DNA of 10,762 bases from assembly GCA_028868455.1 (NCBI GenBank), contig JAGWUK010000050.1, positions 1-10,762 of the forward strand. Reading direction: 5' to 3'. Positions 1 through 5,918 of the stretch are shown here, piece by piece; positions within the stretch are counted from its first letter, which is position 1, and each line of letters begins with the position of its first letter. Source of the stretch: Burkholderiales bacterium. GTDB lineage: Bacteria > Pseudomonadota > Gammaproteobacteria > Burkholderiales > Burkholderiaceae_D. Below the pieces are notes generated by a model. It made no database searches and had not been told where the DNA came from. It saw only the letters and a list, made by a program, of their open reading frames with translations. Position numbers and translations under genes: made by a program.

Positions 1-615
1 CTTCATCTTGGATGCAGATTCGCTTTGATCCGGGCTGTGCTGCGTCGATAAAACGACGGTATCGATGCTATGCGGTTTGCCATCGACATAGCGCATCGTT
101 ACCTGGCTCTTGGCATCCGGACGCAGGAAAGGCATACGGCCGTCTTTGCGCAATTGCGCCTGACGTTCGACCAGACGGTGCGCATAGTAAATCGGCGCAG
201 GCATCAGCTCTGGCGTTTCATCGCAGGCATAACCAAACATCAGACCCTGATCGCCAGCGCCGGTGTTCAAGTGATCATCGGAAGCATGATCGACGCCTTG
301 CGCGATATCGTTCGATTGCTTGTCGTAGGCAACCAGCACGGCACAGCCTTTGTGGTCGATGCCGTATTCTGTGTTGTCGTAGCCGATGCGCTTGATGGTA
401 TCGCGGGCGACCTGGATATAGTCAACGTGGGCGTTGGTGGTGATTTCACCGGCCAGAACAACCAGACCAGTGTTGGTCAGGGTTTCGGCAGCAACGCGGG
501 AACGCGGATCCTGTTCGAGGATCGCATCCAGAATCGCATCGGAAATCTGATCGGCGACTTTGTCCGGGTGTCCCTCGGAAACCGATTCGGAGGTGAAGAG
601 AAATTCATTTGCCAT
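1..615 (-). CDS. metK: S-adenosylmethionine synthetase, N-terminal half (partial)
   Basis: MetK makes S-adenosylmethionine from methionine and ATP in the cytoplasm. The window holds the first 205 codons; the 3' part lies beyond base 1, and the family is usually about 385-395 residues. The protein opens [19 protein letters not shown], the highly conserved MetK N-terminus whose GHPDK segment lies at the active site. Near residues 118-127 it has [10 protein letters not shown], another family signature at the nucleotide and methionine site. The ATG at 613-615 is preceded by AGGAG (622-626) with six bases of spacing, so the start is firm. It is divergent from the LpxL-type genes and is probably driven by the promoter at 770-799 through a long structured leader. 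Identification is by recognition of conserved motifs and is very secure; the missing half cannot be assessed. Confidence 0.97.
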   Translation of the reverse strand, partial: MANEFLFTSESVSEGHPDKVADQISDAILDAILEQDPRSRVAAETLTNTGLVVLAGEITTNAHVDYIQVARDTIKRIGYDNTEYGIDHKGCAVLVAYDKQSNDIAQGVDHASDDHLNTGAGDQGLMFGYACDETPELMPAPIYYAHRLVERQAQLRKDGRMPFLRPDAKSQVTMRYVDGKPHSIDTVVLSTQHSPDQSESASKMK

Positions 616-763
616 CGCAGGCTCCTATAAAAAATTGACCGAAAAAATTGTGCCGCAGTCGGAAAGAGATCCTGCGACGCTTTAGCGAGTTTTATTGACC
701 GCCTCGCAAGTTGTCTGTTAACTCGGCGGTAGCTGGCTTTGAGTGGCTCAAAGCGCAGCAATG
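616..763 (-). promoter_or_regulatory. Structured metK 5' leader with competing hairpins (candidate regulatory RNA)
   Basis: The predicted metK leader contains, in transcript order: (a) a perfect 8-bp hairpin, GCTTTGAG/CTCAAAGC with a 3-nt loop (736-754); (b) a hairpin with a CCGCC/GGCGG base and an inner AGTT/AACT stem (699-729); (c) a 7-bp stem with one wobble pair (652-658 with 672-678), then four bases and a run of six U (647-642), a weak terminator-like shape; (d) the ribosome binding site AGGAG at 622-626. The 5' arm of hairpin (a), 747-755, can instead pair with 678-683 plus 687-689, enclosing hairpin (b), so two folds compete. I do not recognise a known SAM or SAH riboswitch class here. 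The folds are read directly from sequence; a regulatory role is inference. Confidence 0.4.
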
Positions 764-769
764 TGTGAT

Positions 770-799
770 ATTTTACGCCTTCTATCCGGGCTATGTCGA
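770..799 (-). promoter_or_regulatory. Probable sigma70 promoter of metK
   Basis: Reading the minus strand, TCGACA (794-799) matches TTGACA at five of six positions. It is followed by 18 bases and then TAAAAT (770-775), a five-of-six match to TATAAT. Transcription would start near 763-764, giving a leader of about 148 nt before the metK ATG. No equally good promoter was seen closer to the gene. Seen directly as a match to consensus; activity is inferred. Confidence 0.6.
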
Positions 800-836
800 A
801 TACCCCTCACTTTTTCATTGATTCTTGAGCAGCATC

Positions 837-1721
837 ATGCTTGTCACTTTCTTCCGATTTTTGTCAATTTTTCCTCTTCCGCTTTTGCATGCGGCGGGGT
901 CCTTATTGGGTTGGATAGTCTATTTGCTATCAGGCTCGTATCGCCGCCGGCTGAAAGAAAACATCACGCGTGCAGGGTTTGCCGGACACTTGTATCGGGC
1001 GGTCAGCGAGGCGGGCAAAAACATTCTGGAATTGCCTTTCATCTGGTGTGCCAGCCCTGAGCGTGTCTTACGAACCGCCACGGTGGAAAACTGGGAGCTG
1101 GTGCAGGCGGCGCTGGACGCCAAGAAAGGCGCGATTTTTCTGACGCCGCACCTGGGCTGTTTTGAAATCGTTGCGCAGAAAATTGCCACGCGCACCAGAC
1201 TGACCGTGTTGTACCGCCCGCCACGTAAAGATGCACTCAAGCCGTTGATCGAAGGTGCGCGCGCACGCGATAATTTGTTGCTGGCGCCGGCGAATTTATC
1301 CGGTGTGCGTATCATGGCCAAGGCTCTGAAAAAAGGGGAAGTGATTGGTTTGCTACCGGATCAGGTGCCGCAGGAAGGTGAGGGTGTGTGGGCGAAATTT
1401 TTCGGAAAGCGCGCTTACACAATGACGCTGTCGGCTAAATTGCATAGCATGACTGGCGCTCCGATCATCCTGACTTATGCAGAACGTCTGCCGCATGGTC
1501 GTGGCTATGTGGTGCGCTTTGTGCCGTTTGAAGAAGAACTCGGCAGCGACGCGACAACCCAGGCGGAAGCCATTAATCGTTCGATGGAAAAACTGATTGC
1601 ACAATCGCCGGCGCAGTACTTCTGGAGCTATAACCGCTACAAAAAACCGGAAGGCGTAGAAGGACCGGACAGCGGTGCCAACTCCGATATCAATACTGCT
1701 GTAACGCAGGAGCGCACATGA
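837..1721 (+). CDS. LpxL/HtrB-family lipid A biosynthesis acyltransferase (first copy)
   Basis: A 294-residue member of the LpxL/LpxM (HtrB/MsbB) late acyltransferase family. These inner-membrane enzymes move an acyl chain from acyl-ACP onto the lipid A precursor. An N-terminal hydrophobic anchor (about residues 1-32) is followed by an Arg/Lys-rich segment. The catalytic HX4(D/E) motif is HLGCFE at 105-110, and the family's PDQ element is at 174-176. Length is typical (about 290-310). I chose the ATG at 837, with GAG at 827-829 seven bases upstream; an in-frame TTG at 825 would add only four residues and has no ribosome site. The stop overlaps the next start in ATGA (1718-1721), so the two genes are translationally coupled. 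Which acyl position or chain it handles cannot be told from sequence. No convincing promoter was found for this gene. Confidence 0.9.
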   Translation: MLVTFFRFLSIFPLPLLHAAGSLLGWIVYLLSGSYRRRLKENITRAGFAGHLYRAVSEAGKNILELPFIWCASPERVLRTATVENWELVQAALDAKKGAIFLTPHLGCFEIVAQKIATRTRLTVLYRPPRKDALKPLIEGARARDNLLLAPANLSGVRIMAKALKKGEVIGLLPDQVPQEGEGVWAKFFGKRAYTMTLSAKLHSMTGAPIILTYAERLPHGRGYVVRFVPFEEELGSDATTQAEAINRSMEKLIAQSPAQYFWSYNRYKKPEGVEGPDSGANSDINTAVTQERT

Positions 1722-2581
1722 GGCTGGTACTGGGGCTGATGTGGTTATTGCACTGGTTGCCCTTGCCGCTGCTGGGACGTCTGGGCGAAAGTGTTGGTAG
1801 CTTATTGTTTATACTGATACGCAAACGTCGCCACATCACGCTGACCAATTTGCGCCTGTGTCTGCCACAGTTGAGTGAAGGCGAAAGACTGCTTATCGCC
1901 AGGCAGCATTTTCAGATGTATGCCCGCAGCGTGCTCGAGCGCGGAATTCTGTGGTGGGCATCCGAGGCGCGTCTGCGGCGCTTGATACAGGTAGAACCCG
2001 GCGTGCCGCTGGAGGCGATTGAAGCAGGGCCGACAATACTGATGTGCCCGCATTTCGTTTGTCTGGATGTGGCCGGTGTGGCGGTGATGCTGGAGTCTTC
2101 ACTGTGTTCAATTTATACGCAGCAGCGTAGCAAAGTGTTTGATCGTGCCTTGCGCAAAGGGCGTTCGCGGTTTCGTCCGGTGAAATTATTTTCGCGTGCC
2201 GAAGGTGTCAAACCCATCATCCGTGCGATGCGGGAAGGTTTGCCGTTTTTCATGTTGCCAGACATGGATTTTGGCGCCAAGGATGCGGAATTTATTCCCT
2301 TTTTTGGCGTTCCAGCGGCAACCCTGACGGCAGTGCCGCGTATCGCTGCCACGACCGGCGCCAAAGTCATTCCGGTAATCGCTACGATGCTGCCCAATTA
2401 TCGCGGCTGGAAAGTGGAATTTCATGATGCCTGGGAAAACTATCCGGGCGACGATATGAAAGAAGCCACGCGATTGATGAACGCGTATATCGAGCAGCAA
2501 ATTCTGCGAACCCCCGCCGAATATTTTTGGGCGCATAAGCGATTCAAAACGCGTCCGCCGGGCGAATCCTGCGTGTATTAG
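1718..2581 (+). CDS. LpxL/HtrB-family lipid A biosynthesis acyltransferase (second copy)
   Basis: A 287-residue second acyltransferase of the same family, coupled to the first by a 4-base ATGA overlap. The N-terminus is hydrophobic (about residues 1-34), then IRKRRHITLTNLRLCLPQLS resembles the conserved Asn-Leu-Arg-X3-Pro region just after the anchor in LpxL proteins. The catalytic HX4D motif is HFVCLD at 112-117, and PDMDFG at 181-186 corresponds to the PDQ region of the other copy. The two copies are clearly diverged and are not a recent duplication. Tandem LpxL-type genes next to metK are a familiar Burkholderiales arrangement, in which the two enzymes probably make the two secondary acylations of lipid A. 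In relatives as I recall them dapF follows, but here the next gene is convergent and unrelated. Family assignment is secure; substrate is not. Confidence 0.9.
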   Translation: MRLVLGLMWLLHWLPLPLLGRLGESVGSLLFILIRKRRHITLTNLRLCLPQLSEGERLLIARQHFQMYARSVLERGILWWASEARLRRLIQVEPGVPLEAIEAGPTILMCPHFVCLDVAGVAVMLESSLCSIYTQQRSKVFDRALRKGRSRFRPVKLFSRAEGVKPIIRAMREGLPFFMLPDMDFGAKDAEFIPFFGVPAATLTAVPRIAATTGAKVIPVIATMLPNYRGWKVEFHDAWENYPGDDMKEATRLMNAYIEQQILRTPAEYFWAHKRFKTRPPGESCVY

Positions 2582-2585
2582 CGTA

Positions 2586-2610
2586 GTGCTGGCGATGACA
2601 AGTCCAGCAC
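2586..2610. terminator. Stem-loop between convergent genes, possible bidirectional terminator
   Basis: A perfect 7-bp inverted repeat, GTGCTGG (2586-2592) and CCAGCAC (2604-2610), separated by 11 bases. It sits in the 86-base gap between the second acyltransferase stop and the stop of the convergent DUF2239 gene. No T-run follows on either strand, so it is not a classical intrinsic terminator. It may slow polymerase or protect mRNA 3' ends. Confidence 0.35.
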
Positions 2611-2667
2611 GCCGGACGTATGCCGATGCGCGCTGGGGAGAAGCTTTACGGTTTGTCGATCTCTTTG

Positions 2668-3336
2668 TCAGGCTGCTGCATTCGGACGTTTTTCTGTGTC
2701 TCCAAATGCGAGCTGGCGAATGTAGACCTGCACGTCTTCTGGCCATGTAACGATGTGTGTGTTCAGTCGCACGGCGTCATTGGCGAACAAGGCGCGCGTC
2801 GCTTCTTCAAAGTCGGGCAAATTGCCGGCAACAGTTTGCATGAAATGATAGGTACGCTCATGCGCTTTGCGAATCTTGTCCGTATCACTATTGGCGCGTC
2901 GCGCTTCTTCGACCAGTTTTCTGATGACGACCGATGCCCCGCCGGGCTGGCTGGCCAGCCATTCCCAGTGCCGGGGAAGCAGGGTAACTTCGCGTGCGAC
3001 GACACCTAACTTTGGACGACCGCGCCCTTTGGGTTCGGCTTGCGCGAGGCCAGCTTCAGTGGCGTCTGATGCCGCTGGCATGACGTTGGCCAAAGCGGGC
3101 TGGTGCTCGTCTGCTGCATCGGCGTAACGTAGCGCGACGTCGGCTGGCGTTCCTCTTGTATCGATTTCGACCGTTCTTCCTGTGTTGTCATCAAAGACCA
3201 GTGGCAGAATACCGTGGCTATCCGGGTTGTTTGTCAGGGCCGTTTTGACGGCGACAGCGTTAGCTTGCAGCGAGCCTTTAGCGATGCATCGGTGACCGGC
3301 AAAACTGGTGTAAGAATGAGGAATGGACTTGTTCAT
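2668..3336 (-). CDS. DUF2239 family protein (full-length, with AT-hook-like motif)
   Basis: A 222-residue protein I recognise as DUF2239 (an uncharacterised family; function not established). Residues 8-75 form an N-terminal domain rich in strands (SYTSFAGHR, LPLVFDDNTGR, RGTPADV). A low-complexity Ala/Glu linker follows (about 73-103), then GRGRPKLG at 104-111, whose RGRP core matches the AT-hook minor-groove motif. The C-terminal domain (112-210) starts REVTLLPRHWEWLASQP and continues into IRKLVEEARR. By eye this strand-helix-turn-helix pattern resembles a ribbon-helix-helix DNA-binding unit. A nucleic-acid-binding role is my inference. The start at 3334-3336 has no good Shine-Dalgarno sequence but gives the N-terminus I expect for the family. 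A gap of 109 bases separates it from the upstream GIY-YIG gene on the same strand; it may be read as part of that operon or from its own weak promoter. Confidence 0.82.
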   Translation of the reverse strand: MNKSIPHSYTSFAGHRCIAKGSLQANAVAVKTALTNNPDSHGILPLVFDDNTGRTVEIDTRGTPADVALRYADAADEHQPALANVMPAASDATEAGLAQAEPKGRGRPKLGVVAREVTLLPRHWEWLASQPGGASVVIRKLVEEARRANSDTDKIRKAHERTYHFMQTVAGNLPDFEEATRALFANDAVRLNTHIVTWPEDVQVYIRQLAFGDTEKRPNAAA

Positions 3337-3445
3337 GATGGGGATATTTAGTCGTTGCAGAGCGGTTGGGTGTCATGTACGCATGCGCATGAATTGGGCG
3401 GATCAGCAATTTGACAACGGCTGCCAAATGACAGCGCGGTATCGT

Positions 3446-3790
3446 TCAGTAGAGCGTCGACGTTGTTAGCAACTGCTGTTTCCAGCGTGCCAGACATTGA
3501 TTGAGTTCGGCCTGATAATCGAAATGGGCATCGCTATGTTCCGTGAGCTGTTCAAGGATATCGAAGGAAAACTGCGTTTCGCCGTAATTGCGCCAGTCTG
3601 CCAGCAATGCAGGATTGCGGTGCGAACCAAAGCGCAATTCCAGCCGGTTTCGGTTCAGCGCTGCTGGCAGGTTGTTGCTCTGCCCTAGCAATAGCTGGCC
3701 GGTCACCATGTTTTTGACGCAATAAATGCCCATGCAAGGGAAGGCAAGCTTGTAGGCATTGCTTAGCGCTTTTCTTTTTATTTTGTCCAT
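3446..3790 (-). CDS. Small GIY-YIG-like protein
   Basis: A 114-residue protein with a single GIY-YIG-type domain, the fold of UvrC-like and homing endonucleases. MGIYCVKN (20-27) supplies the GIY element. GQLLLGQSNNL (31-41) occupies the YIG position but reads LLG, so the second tyrosine is missing. RNRLELRFGSHRNPALLADW (47-66) contains candidates for the conserved arginine, and E95 in DYQAELNQ is a candidate for the metal-binding glutamate. Small stand-alone proteins of this type are widespread and mostly uncharacterised; the member I recall reads FIG at this position, so loss of that tyrosine may be normal for the group. Nuclease activity cannot be assumed. The ATG (3788-3790) lies 13 bases inside the end of the upstream DUF2239-like gene in another frame, indicating translational coupling. 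A weak GAGAG precedes it. The family call is fairly good; the function is unknown. Confidence 0.7.
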   Translation of the reverse strand: MDKIKRKALSNAYKLAFPCMGIYCVKNMVTGQLLLGQSNNLPAALNRNRLELRFGSHRNPALLADWRNYGETQFSFDILEQLTEHSDAHFDYQAELNQCLARWKQQLLTTSTLY

Positions 3791-4197
3791 GATGTGCTCT
3801 CGCCGTTTGTCAAAGCGGGCTGGTCAGCGCCGCATGCCTGACTTGCCGACGCGATGATCCGGGTCGCATGTTGTGGCGGCCAATGTGTGGCCAGGGTTTT
3901 GATCACATCGAGCTGGCCGGCAAACAATGCACGACTGGCATCTTCGAAATAGGCATCGTCACCGATCAGATCGCGCATAAGGAAATAACATGCTTCTTTG
4001 CGTTGCGCCATTTTGTAGGTGTCATCGGCGTCGCGGCTGGCGCGTTCGACCAGCATGCGCAACACCGCATCGGGCGTGGACGGCTGATCGGACAGCCAGG
4101 CCCAATGCCGCGCAAATAAGGCGATTTCGCGCCGTACCGGTGAGTGGCGCGGTTTCGGAGAGGCGTCGATGGTGGTGTTGGACGTGGCATGACTCAT
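3778..4197 (-). CDS. Short DUF2239-like protein (C-terminal domain only)
   Basis: A 139-residue protein whose residues 21-115 are a diverged copy of the C-terminal domain of the DUF2239 protein at 2668-3336. Aligned by eye, about 36 of 88 residues are identical, including RHW-x-WL-x2-QP, LVE-x-A and ASRALFA against ATRALFA. It lacks the family's N-terminal domain and the RGRP motif; only about 20 polar residues precede the domain. The start is the ATG at 4195-4197, with GGAG five bases upstream. Reading could extend in frame to a TTG at 4308, but that codon would sit almost on the predicted transcription start, lacks a ribosome site, and the extra 37 residues resemble nothing in the family. 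This is the first gene of the islet, overlapping the GIY-YIG gene, behind the promoter/operator at 4317-4364. Function unknown; it could act as a partner or competitor of the long paralogue. Confidence 0.75.
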   Translation of the reverse strand: MSHATSNTTIDASPKPRHSPVRREIALFARHWAWLSDQPSTPDAVLRMLVERASRDADDTYKMAQRKEACYFLMRDLIGDDAYFEDASRALFAGQLDVIKTLATHWPPQHATRIIASASQACGADQPALTNGESTSWTK

Positions 4198-4316
4198 GTT
4201 GACTCCATTTGATCTGTCGGAAATTCGTTTTGATGTCCATGCACTTGGGAGTGCCAGCCGACAAATGGCGATCGTGCGCCATGAGGATGAATCGCTGAGA
4301 ACATGCAATAGTGTTG

Positions 4317-4336
4317 AATTTTATCCGGATAAAATT
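4317..4336. promoter_or_regulatory. Operator-like perfect palindrome 1
   Basis: AATTTTATCCGGATAAAATT is a perfect 20-bp palindrome covering the -10 box and much of the spacer of the islet promoter. A dimeric regulator bound here should block RNA polymerase. Its sequence is closely repeated at 4345-4364. I do not recognise the cognate regulator from the motif. Confidence 0.65.
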
Positions 4337-4346
4337 AATGCGTCAA
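4318..4346 (-). promoter_or_regulatory. Sigma70 promoter of the DUF2239/GIY-YIG islet
   Basis: On the minus strand TTGACG (4341-4346) is a five-of-six -35 box. After exactly 17 bases comes TAAAAT (4318-4323), a five-of-six -10 box. The start would fall near 4311, leaving a leader of about 114 nt before the ATG at 4197. The -10 box and most of the spacer lie inside a perfect 20-bp palindrome, and a second related palindrome abuts the -35 box upstream, which is typical of a repressor-controlled promoter. Confidence 0.7.
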
Positions 4347-4364
4347 TATTACCCGGGTAAAATA
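4345..4364. promoter_or_regulatory. Operator-like palindrome 2
   Basis: AATATTACCCGGGTAAAATA matches palindrome 1 at 16 of 20 positions, and its core TTACCCGGGTAA is perfectly symmetric. The two centres are 28 bp apart. It starts at the -35 box and runs upstream of it. Two copies of one dyad bracketing a promoter strongly suggest a dedicated dimeric regulator binding both. Confidence 0.6.
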
Positions 4365-4511
4365 ATGCATTTCGCGCGTTTTTGGATGACAGAGTCGACG
4401 GAGTATGGCGGTGAACAGGCTGGCACCTAGCCTTGCCGGAATACAGAATATATATACTCCCTCAATTTAGTAAATAAAACGCCTTGTAGCGCAGGTTTTG
4501 TAATGGCTGTG

Positions 4512-4541
4512 AAAATATACTGACTGGGAGTATATTTTTTT
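4512..4541. terminator. AT-rich stem-loop downstream of the histidine kinase gene, possible terminator
   Basis: A perfect 10-bp inverted repeat, AAAATATACT (4512-4521) and AGTATATTTT (4529-4538), with a 7-base loop, lies 13 bases beyond the kinase stop. A T-run reaches 4541 on the plus strand. On the minus strand, where the kinase message runs, the stem ends in UUUU. The stem is weak because it is AT-rich, so it could instead be a protein-binding site; see the third copy of its half-sequence at 4452-4461. Confidence 0.4.
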
Positions 4542-4553
4542 GGTGATCCTGCA

Positions 4554-5918
4554 TTAAGGTGGATTGCGCGGCAACCGCAGGCGCACTGCCAGGCCGCCAC
4601 CTTCCCGATTTGTCATGGACAGGCTGGCTTGCAGATTCAACACGAGTTGCTGCACGATCGCCAGCCCGAGGCCGGAGCCGCCGGTTTCGCTATTGCGTGA
4701 ATCCTCCAGCCGGCAAAAAGGTTGAAACACATCGCTCATTTTGTTTTCCGGTATGCCCGGTCCACGGTCCTGTATCGTGATGGCGACATGTTTGTCGCCA
4801 TCGGCGGCCAAGACGATTTCTACATCGGTGGCAAACTTCAGCGCGTTGTCGATCAGGTTGGTCAATACGCGGCGCAATACATGCGGCTGGCTGGTGACAG
4901 GCTCATCCAGCGCACCGTGCAAACGCAGAGTATGGCCAGCATCCTGATAGTCGTACACGGTGCTTCTGAGCAGGGCATTCAGGTCGATGCGGCACGATGG
5001 TTCGACCGGACGCTGCAAAGGATTTTGCGAACGCGCGTAGGTAATGCCGCGTTCCACCAGATGCTGAATGACGTCCAGATCGCGCAGCATATTGTCGCGC
5101 GGCGACTGGTCATCCATTAATTCCAGTCGCAGCCGCAGCCGTGTGATCGGCGTTTGCAGATCGTGTGACACGGCGGCCAGGATTTGCATGCGCTCGGTCA
5201 GATATTTGGTGATACGGCTTTGCATGGTGTTGAATGCCTTGGCGGCCTGTACCAGTTCTTGCGGACCGCTTTCTTTCAGCGGAGCCGAGGCTTTCCAGTT
5301 TTCGCCGAGATTAGTGGCCGCATTCGCCAGCAATTTCAATGGCCGGGTTGCCAGTCGCACGGCAAACCAGGTGACAAGCGCCAGCAACGCGAGTTGCAGT
5401 ATCAGCAGTAAAAACAGGCTGAACGAGAGTTTCATTGGCGTGGCACTCAGTGTCACAGTCAGCGGCGTTCCATCGTGCAATTGCAGATGGACTTCCATGC
5501 GCAATTGTTCGGTATCCCCTTCAACGGAAGTCGCGCTGATTGGGTAGCTTTCGCCCAGATTGGCGCGGACCGTCGCCAAGACTTCATCGACGATGTCAAC
5601 GCCGGCAATGGGGTGGACTGCTGCCGTTGCTGGTCGCAAGGCATAATCGTAATTGCTGCGCGCCAGACGACTAAGCCAGCTGCTGCGTTCGGCTGGCGGA
5701 AGTCGTTCCAGTATTGCTACGGCGCTGGCGACATCCTTGCCCATCGTATAAAACATGCGGTCTTTGGCGGCTTGCCGGCTGTCCATCTGCGCCAGCGCAA
5801 AAGCAAACGCATGCGCCAACAATAACTCTGAAAACAAAATCAGCATCAGTCTGCCGAACAAGGTGCGCGGCCAGCAATGCCAGCGTTCCGCTATTTCGGG
5901 TAAGTCAGCGAATTTCAT
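4554..5918 (-). CDS. EnvZ-type sensor histidine kinase
   Basis: A 454-residue membrane-bound histidine kinase that should phosphorylate the response regulator encoded just upstream. Helix 1 spans about residues 20-44, a periplasmic sensor region 45-163, helix 2 about 164-188, then a HAMP-like linker (189-240, ATRPLKLLANAATNLGENW). The dimerisation/phosphoacceptor box is AAVSHDLQTPITRLRLRLEL with His252. The ATPase domain has the N box NLIDNALKF (354-362), G1 DRGPGIP (384-390) and G2 GGSGLGLA (413-420). The H box closely resembles EnvZ, but with Gln where EnvZ has Arg after SHDL. All catalytic motifs are intact. The ATG (5916-5918) overlaps the regulator's stop as ATGA, so translation is coupled. 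The signal sensed is unknown. Confidence 0.93.
   Translation of the reverse strand: MKFADLPEIAERWHCWPRTLFGRLMLILFSELLLAHAFAFALAQMDSRQAAKDRMFYTMGKDVASAVAILERLPPAERSSWLSRLARSNYDYALRPATAAVHPIAGVDIVDEVLATVRANLGESYPISATSVEGDTEQLRMEVHLQLHDGTPLTVTLSATPMKLSFSLFLLLILQLALLALVTWFAVRLATRPLKLLANAATNLGENWKASAPLKESGPQELVQAAKAFNTMQSRITKYLTERMQILAAVSHDLQTPITRLRLRLELMDDQSPRDNMLRDLDVIQHLVERGITYARSQNPLQRPVEPSCRIDLNALLRSTVYDYQDAGHTLRLHGALDEPVTSQPHVLRRVLTNLIDNALKFATDVEIVLAADGDKHVAITIQDRGPGIPENKMSDVFQPFCRLEDSRNSETGGSGLGLAIVQQLVLNLQASLSMTNREGGGLAVRLRLPRNPP

Noticed and set aside
629..703. Repeated ATTGACCG words in the metK leader (635-642 and 694-701)
   Set aside because: Only 8 bases, no symmetry or regular spacing; likely chance.
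616..763. Naming the metK leader as a known SAM or SAH riboswitch
   Set aside because: I could not see the conserved core of any known class; only competing hairpins are supported.
739..774. A plus-strand promoter for the first acyltransferase (TTGAGT with TATTTT)
   Set aside because: The spacing of 24 bases is far too long for sigma70, and no alternative pairing fits.
2186..2746. A 186-residue minus-strand frame spanning the acyltransferase end and the DUF2239 end
   Set aside because: It overlaps two recognised genes on both sides and crosses their intergenic hairpin, with no domain content.
2620..3127. Plus-strand open frames over the DUF2239 gene
   Set aside because: They lie wholly or mostly antisense to a recognised family member and show no family features of their own.
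4198..4308. Upstream extension of the short DUF2239-like gene to a TTG at 4308
   Set aside because: The TTG would be about three bases from the predicted transcription start, has no ribosome site, and the extra residues look unlike the family. The ATG at 4197 has GGAG at good spacing.
2582..4553. Calling the islet a mobile element
   Set aside because: No transposase, integrase, tRNA target, or flanking direct repeats were found; insertion remains only a suggestion from gene order.
4722..5547. Plus-strand open frames over the histidine kinase
   Set aside because: Antisense shadows; the kinase frame carries all the conserved motifs.
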